This document shows positions 60,490-64,000 of a stretch of DNA of 64,000 bases, piece after piece (positions within the stretch are counted from its first letter, which is position 1; each line of letters starts with the position of its first letter). The notes under the pieces are model-generated. The model was not told where the DNA came from and ran no database searches. It saw nothing but the letters and a program-made list of their open reading frames with translations. The stretch is from Sarcophilus harrisii (taxonomy: Eukaryota; Chordata; Mammalia; Dasyuromorphia; Dasyuridae): positions 65,410,141-65,474,140 of the forward strand of contig NC_045428.1 in NCBI RefSeq assembly GCF_902635505.1. The letters are read 5' to 3'. The position numbers and the translations under genes were made by a program.

Positions 60490-60720
60490 CTGAGAAGAAA
60501 AAAAGCAGCATGATGTAATGAGCAGGAATAAAAGACATATTTAAGAGATCCAAATATTATTCTTATCTCTGCTGTTATTAGTATTTTTATGACTTTGAGT
60601 GAATTCTTTTATTTCTACAGGTCTCAGCTACCTCCTTTATGAAATGAGAACATTGGATTTCATTGTCTCTGCAATCCCCTTAAATTCTGACACTTTGTGG
60701 TTCCATGAGATAAAATAATG
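60490..60720 (+). repeat. MIR SINE
   Basis: GCATGATGTAATGAGCAGGA, CTACCTCCTTTATGAAATGA and CCTTAAATTCTGACACTTTG follow sense MIR order. Confidence 0.5.
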
Positions 60721-61004
60721 TACATGAAATATATAGTGAATGAAGGACCTTCTAAAGACTAAAGTAGGTGTGATCTTTCATTGTAGGATTGATCTTGATC
60801 AATCAAGTAGGATTGAGTATCATCCTTGAGAGAATGGAGAGGGTCATTGAATGTTTATACCAAAGTCTGTGAAAATGATATTTGAGAAGATTGATTTCTT
60901 TCACATCTAAAGTCAATTCAGCACCTGGTTTTCCACTAGGAATGAAGGGAAAAGAAAGAAAAGTTTTCTAAATCAGAGGAGTTTGAGAGTAATATTATAG
61001 ATTG

Positions 61005-61250
61005 AGTTGGTTGGTTGGTTGACTGCTGTCCTTCAGTCTCAAAGAGGACCAAAATGACATCATTATCTTTGTTAGAGTCAAGTTAAAGTGTTTCTGTATG
61101 TGGCTAATCAGACCATCAGGAGCTCAGAGTGCTTTGTCACAGATTAGGCACAAATAGTCCATATGAACATTTGGGGTGAATTCTCTAACTTTGTTCATTT
61201 TGAGTTTCTGCTGAGCTACTTCAATTCTACTTTGAGTATTATTCTTGAGG
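61005..61250 (+). repeat. Marsupial SINE-like repeat, diverged
   Basis: CTGTCCTTCAGTCTCAAAGA followed by GGACCAAAATGACATCATTA is a diverged relative of 27546-27880. Confidence 0.5.
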
Positions 61251-61439
61251 CAGTAGAGAGCTATTAATCTTTATGGCTAGTCAATAACCAGATAAAAACA
61301 ACATTTTAGATTAATCTGGTAAAAAAAATAATAAATGGGTCAGATTAGCAAGCAGACACACTTTGGATGAACAAGTTAATGTTCCAGGAAGCCAGGAAGA
61401 AACAATCTTGATTTAGAGGTGAGACCATTAGTCTGGACT

Positions 61440-61570
61440 AGGGTGGTGATAGTAGGAATTAGCTAGAGAAAGAAATGGTAAATCACTCCAGTATCTTTGC
61501 CAAGAAAATCCCAAATGGGATCAAGAAGAGTCAATATGACTGAAAAAATTCCACAACAACAACAAAAAAA
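61440..61570 (+). repeat. MAR1-like SINE tail
   Basis: AATCACTCCAGTATCTTTGC and CCAAATGGGATCAAGAAGAG, then a CAACAACAAC end, are the 3' part. Confidence 0.75.
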
Positions 61571-61789
61571 TAAGGATTAAGAAAATTAAGGACTTCTACT
61601 AAAGGAAACATTTGAATGTAATAATCAATAGAATTAGGAATAAGGAGAAAGATTTCAAATTCAGAGAAGAAGACTGGAAAGAAATGAGGATCAGAAGGAA
61701 AATTTGTTCATTTTAAGCCCTATTCAGTTTGAAAAAAGAAAAAAACATTAAAGTAGAAATGCTTTGTAAGGAGTTTGAGATCTTTTTTT

Positions 61790-61970
61790 CATGTGTATGT
61801 AACCTGACCATTTAAGATGAACATTTTAAAATTTATTTTCAGAATTGCATTACAAAATAATTGGTTTCCTTTGTATTTCATCTTACATTTTTGAAAACTT
61901 ATTTCTTTATAGGCTCCACTAGACTGACAAAGATGTCCACAACAAGCAAAAAATGAAGAATTCCTGTTTT
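61790..61970 (+). repeat. Old interspersed repeat, same family as 53630
   Basis: ATTGGTTTCCTTTGTATTTC, then TATAGGCTCCACTAGACTGA and GAAGAATTCCTG, follow the family layout. Confidence 0.45.
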
Positions 61971-62159
61971 TAGAGATATAGGAAGTCCTTTCTAGTTTCC
62001 TTCTGACCCATATTCTACTTTGTCCATCTTTCCAATCAAAATATAATTTCTCTTGTATCTCCTGAGAAATTAGGGATCTGCTAAATAATAAATAATTGAT
62101 TTAACTTTATCACTTATACAAAAACGACTTCGTTATCTAGAGAGGTCCTGGGTTGTGAT

Positions 62160-62348
62160 AATGAAAAAAATAAAGCTCCACTCTCTTTTCCATATATGGT
62201 CCAAAGGCCATAAAGGTAGGGTCTCACAATGGAGCCACACCCACTTGCTAAGTCCTGCCCCTTCCACCTCACAATGGCTAAAGGGTTAAATAGATGAGCC
62301 CCTGGCCCTCGGGCTTTTCAAAGCCCCCGGACTCTGGCAGCTAGCAAC
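62160..62348 (+). promoter_or_regulatory. TNP1: TNP1 promoter and 5' UTR
   Basis: A TATA-like TTAAATAG lies at 62286-62293, which would place the transcription start near 62317 and give a 5' UTR of about 30 bases. The ten-base motif CTCACAATGG occurs twice, at 62223-62232 and 62268-62277, the second copy just upstream of the TATA-like box. A perfect CArg-type box, CCATATATGG, lies at 62190-62199; this is the known binding consensus of serum response factor. Sites are read by eye; that they act in spermatids is inference. Confidence 0.6.
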
Positions 62349-63130
62349 ATGTCTACCAACAGGAGAATGAAGAGCCAAAGCGGGAGGAGAAACAAGAGCA
62401 GATCTCCCCATAAGGGGGTCAAAAGAGCTGGAGCTAAAAGGAAATATCGGAAGGCTGGGCTGAAGAGCAGAAAAAGAAGTGAGGAAGGTGAGTATGGGGG
62501 GATTTGAAGAGTTCCCAGAGCTATCCCAAAATCTTGAGTAAAAAGGGACTTCAGTGGCCACATCTAGATTCAGTCCATCCCTTAACCAGTGCAGGAAAAT
62601 CCCTTCTACACAAGGCATACCTGATCCAGGTGTGGGCATTGGAGAAACAGGGTAGTATAGTAGGAAGAGCTCTGGATCCATGGGGGGGTCAGGAAAACAA
62701 CCCCCCAAGTCTTGAGTCCAGACTCAGCCACTTATCAAGATGTGTATGATCTAGAAAAGGTAAACCTTCTATTTGCCTCAGTTTCCTCATCTGTAAATTA
62801 AATAATAACCTCCCTTGCAAGGGGTTCTTATTGAGGGGATAGTGCTTTTGTTAACTTTATAAAGCTTTCCAGACAAGATTTTGGAGTTGTCATTGACTTG
62901 AATTTAGGCTTCCCCCTTTATTTTTTCCTATTTCCCTGCATCTGACTCTGAGAGCTTTATAATATGTCTATCTCATACCCACTTCCCCCAAAAATACTCC
63001 CCGCAGCTGACATAATCATAGTAGAAAGGTATAGTTAGGGCACAGGCTTTTTAAGTAGGAACCCAAACCCACCCCTGTCCTATCTCTGTCCTTCCTCACA
63101 GCTCACAGGACTTACCGTTCCAACTTGTGA
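62349..63130 (+). CDS. TNP1: Spermatid nuclear transition protein 1 (two coding exons)
   Basis: Transition protein 1 is a chromatin protein of elongating spermatids. It replaces histones and is later displaced by protamines. The coding exons are 62349-62487 and 63102-63130, with a 614-bp GT-AG intron; the donor reads GAAG/GTGAGT and the acceptor CTTCCTCACAG. The intron splits a codon in phase 1. The joined frame gives 55 residues, the same as human TNP1. The family core SRSPHKGVKR lies at residues 17-26, KRKYRK at 30-35 and KSRKR at 39-43; the C-terminus YRSNL matches human YRSHL. There are 12 Arg, 9 Lys and no Cys, as expected. The start has A at -3. An ORF caller would miss it because exon 1 is short and exon 2 is tiny. 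All key residues look intact, so I consider it functional. Confidence 0.98.
62645..62875 (+). repeat. MIR SINE inside the TNP1 intron
   Basis: It contains the sense MIR core (CCTCAGTTTCCTCATCTGTA at about 62777-62796) preceded by a diverged head with GAGCTCTGGATCC. It fills over a third of the 614-bp intron and lies in the same orientation as the gene. Confidence 0.75.
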
Positions 63131-63350
63131 TACCACCAAGAGCTCAGAGCTGCTGGACTTCTTAGCAACATCAGTCCGCAGTGAAAAAGAAGGACAGGGG
63201 GTCTGCCAGGGCAACCAGAGGTTCGATCAGAGAAGGAAAAAAGGAAACATATTCAATGTGGGGAAAATCCAAGCTTGAGGAAGTGAGGAATGTATATGAT
63301 GGCATTTTTTCCCCCCCAACATCTCAATAAAATTTAGAAACCTGGTAAAA
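63131..63350 (+). terminator. TNP1: TNP1 3' UTR and poly(A) signal
   Basis: The 3' UTR follows the TGA at 63128-63130. A canonical AATAAA lies at 63326-63331, so cleavage is expected around 63345-63355. A 3' UTR of about 220 bases suits the family, whose mRNAs are stored under translational control. The C-run just upstream of the signal is low complexity. Confidence 0.85.
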
Positions 63351-64000
63351 AAAGAAAAAGGCCATGATGATTTTTCTTTGCTCTGATATGAACCTCCTGT
63401 GGGTTGGGGGAGGACTAATCTTAATCTTTATACCTTCCAGTTATCTTGGGACACCCCCTTACCACTCCAGTGCACCCTCCCTACACTATTGAAATAGTGA
63501 TCATGAGTGTATAGGAATATAAAAGTTTCACTAGTTTCAGGAACTGAAACCATTCCTAAAAAGTCCTTGCCCAATTCAGGTCAATATCTCCCATTTGTTC
63601 CCACGGGACATATTTCTCAACAAAAAAGTTTGAGAAAGTGATTTTGATAGCCTTTTGCTGCCATTGGACATGTGTGTAAAACTTGATTCAGCAGTTTTCA
63701 AATCCACAATCCCATTCCTTTATAATGTTATGAGAATTTCAAGGAGAAACTCTTGCATCCTGAGACACCCACAATCAGCAAATTTTAATTCTCTCCCATA
63801 TTCTCAATACTTCCTTTATTAAAGGAAAGTTATTCTAAATGTCTAACCTTCATTGAACCCTTCTTTACACAAGGAGAATCCAGTGAAGGGGGATGGGGGG
63901 GTTGGTTTGTGTCAACTTCATCCACTTGAGGATAACCCACCAAAAGACTGGTTTCTCTCTCTAGAAACAAAGCACTTGTGTCCAAGTTCTTTAGAAAATA

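Noticed and set aside
63102-63130. Use of the second AG (63107-63108) as the TNP1 acceptor
   Set aside because: It shifts the frame and loses the conserved C-terminus.
1-64000. Endogenous retrovirus, Polinton, CRISPR or bacterial-type elements
   Set aside because: I saw no paired LTRs, no gag/pol/env-like frames outside LINE reverse transcriptase, and no spaced identical repeats; the repeat arrays are microsatellites.

Overview
The window is mammalian nuclear DNA, and the repeats point to a marsupial. It carries a marsupial-type L1 with its characteristic 3' UTR, tRNA-headed/RTE-tailed SINEs (MAR1-like), and very many old L2, MIR and CR1/L3 remnants on both strands. There are no bacterial genes, no rRNA, no CRISPR array, and no endogenous retrovirus that I could recognise. 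Repeat names come from remembered consensus sequences, not a search, so repeat borders are approximate.

One gene is certain: TNP1 (spermatid nuclear transition protein 1), plus strand, two coding exons at 62349-62487 and 63102-63130. It encodes 55 residues, exactly the eutherian length. The window therefore lies in the gene-poor tract around TNP1; in human the neighbours are IGFBP5 on one side and DIRC3/TNS1 on the other.

The most interesting content is three loci upstream of TNP1 that share its architecture: a TATA-like box, a short first exon, one short intron, a tiny last exon and a poly(A) signal. Locus D (plus, 52209-53548) would encode a 44-residue basic protein with 4 Cys and 5 Tyr, and is the best candidate for an undescribed sperm basic protein gene. 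Locus A (minus, 47782-46618) would encode 62 residues with a Lys/Arg block. Locus B (plus, 37746-38870) has strong gene signals but no clean reading frame, and may be non-coding or a decayed relative of D. TNP1, D and A all split the coding frame in phase 1. I infer a small spermatid-type gene cluster around TNP1. This rests on sequence pattern alone; transcription and conservation have not been tested.

Layout: 1-16 kb is old repeat debris and unique DNA with small tandem duplications and hairpins. 16-20.5 kb is L2 on both strands, with an inserted L1 3' end. 22.9-23.7 kb is a long degenerate TATC tract. 25.9-27.2 kb is CR1/L3. 28.7-30.9 kb is the largest mobile element, a 5'-truncated L1. 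31-37 kb is CR1/L3, L2 and unique DNA. 37.7-38.9 kb is locus B. 39-46.5 kb is repeats. 46.6-47.8 kb is locus A. 48-52 kb is repeats and unique DNA. 52.2-53.5 kb is locus D. 53.6-62 kb is old repeats, a (TA)n tract and a 350-bp purine tract. TNP1 closes the window. Most long open frames in the window are low-complexity or repeat artefacts.
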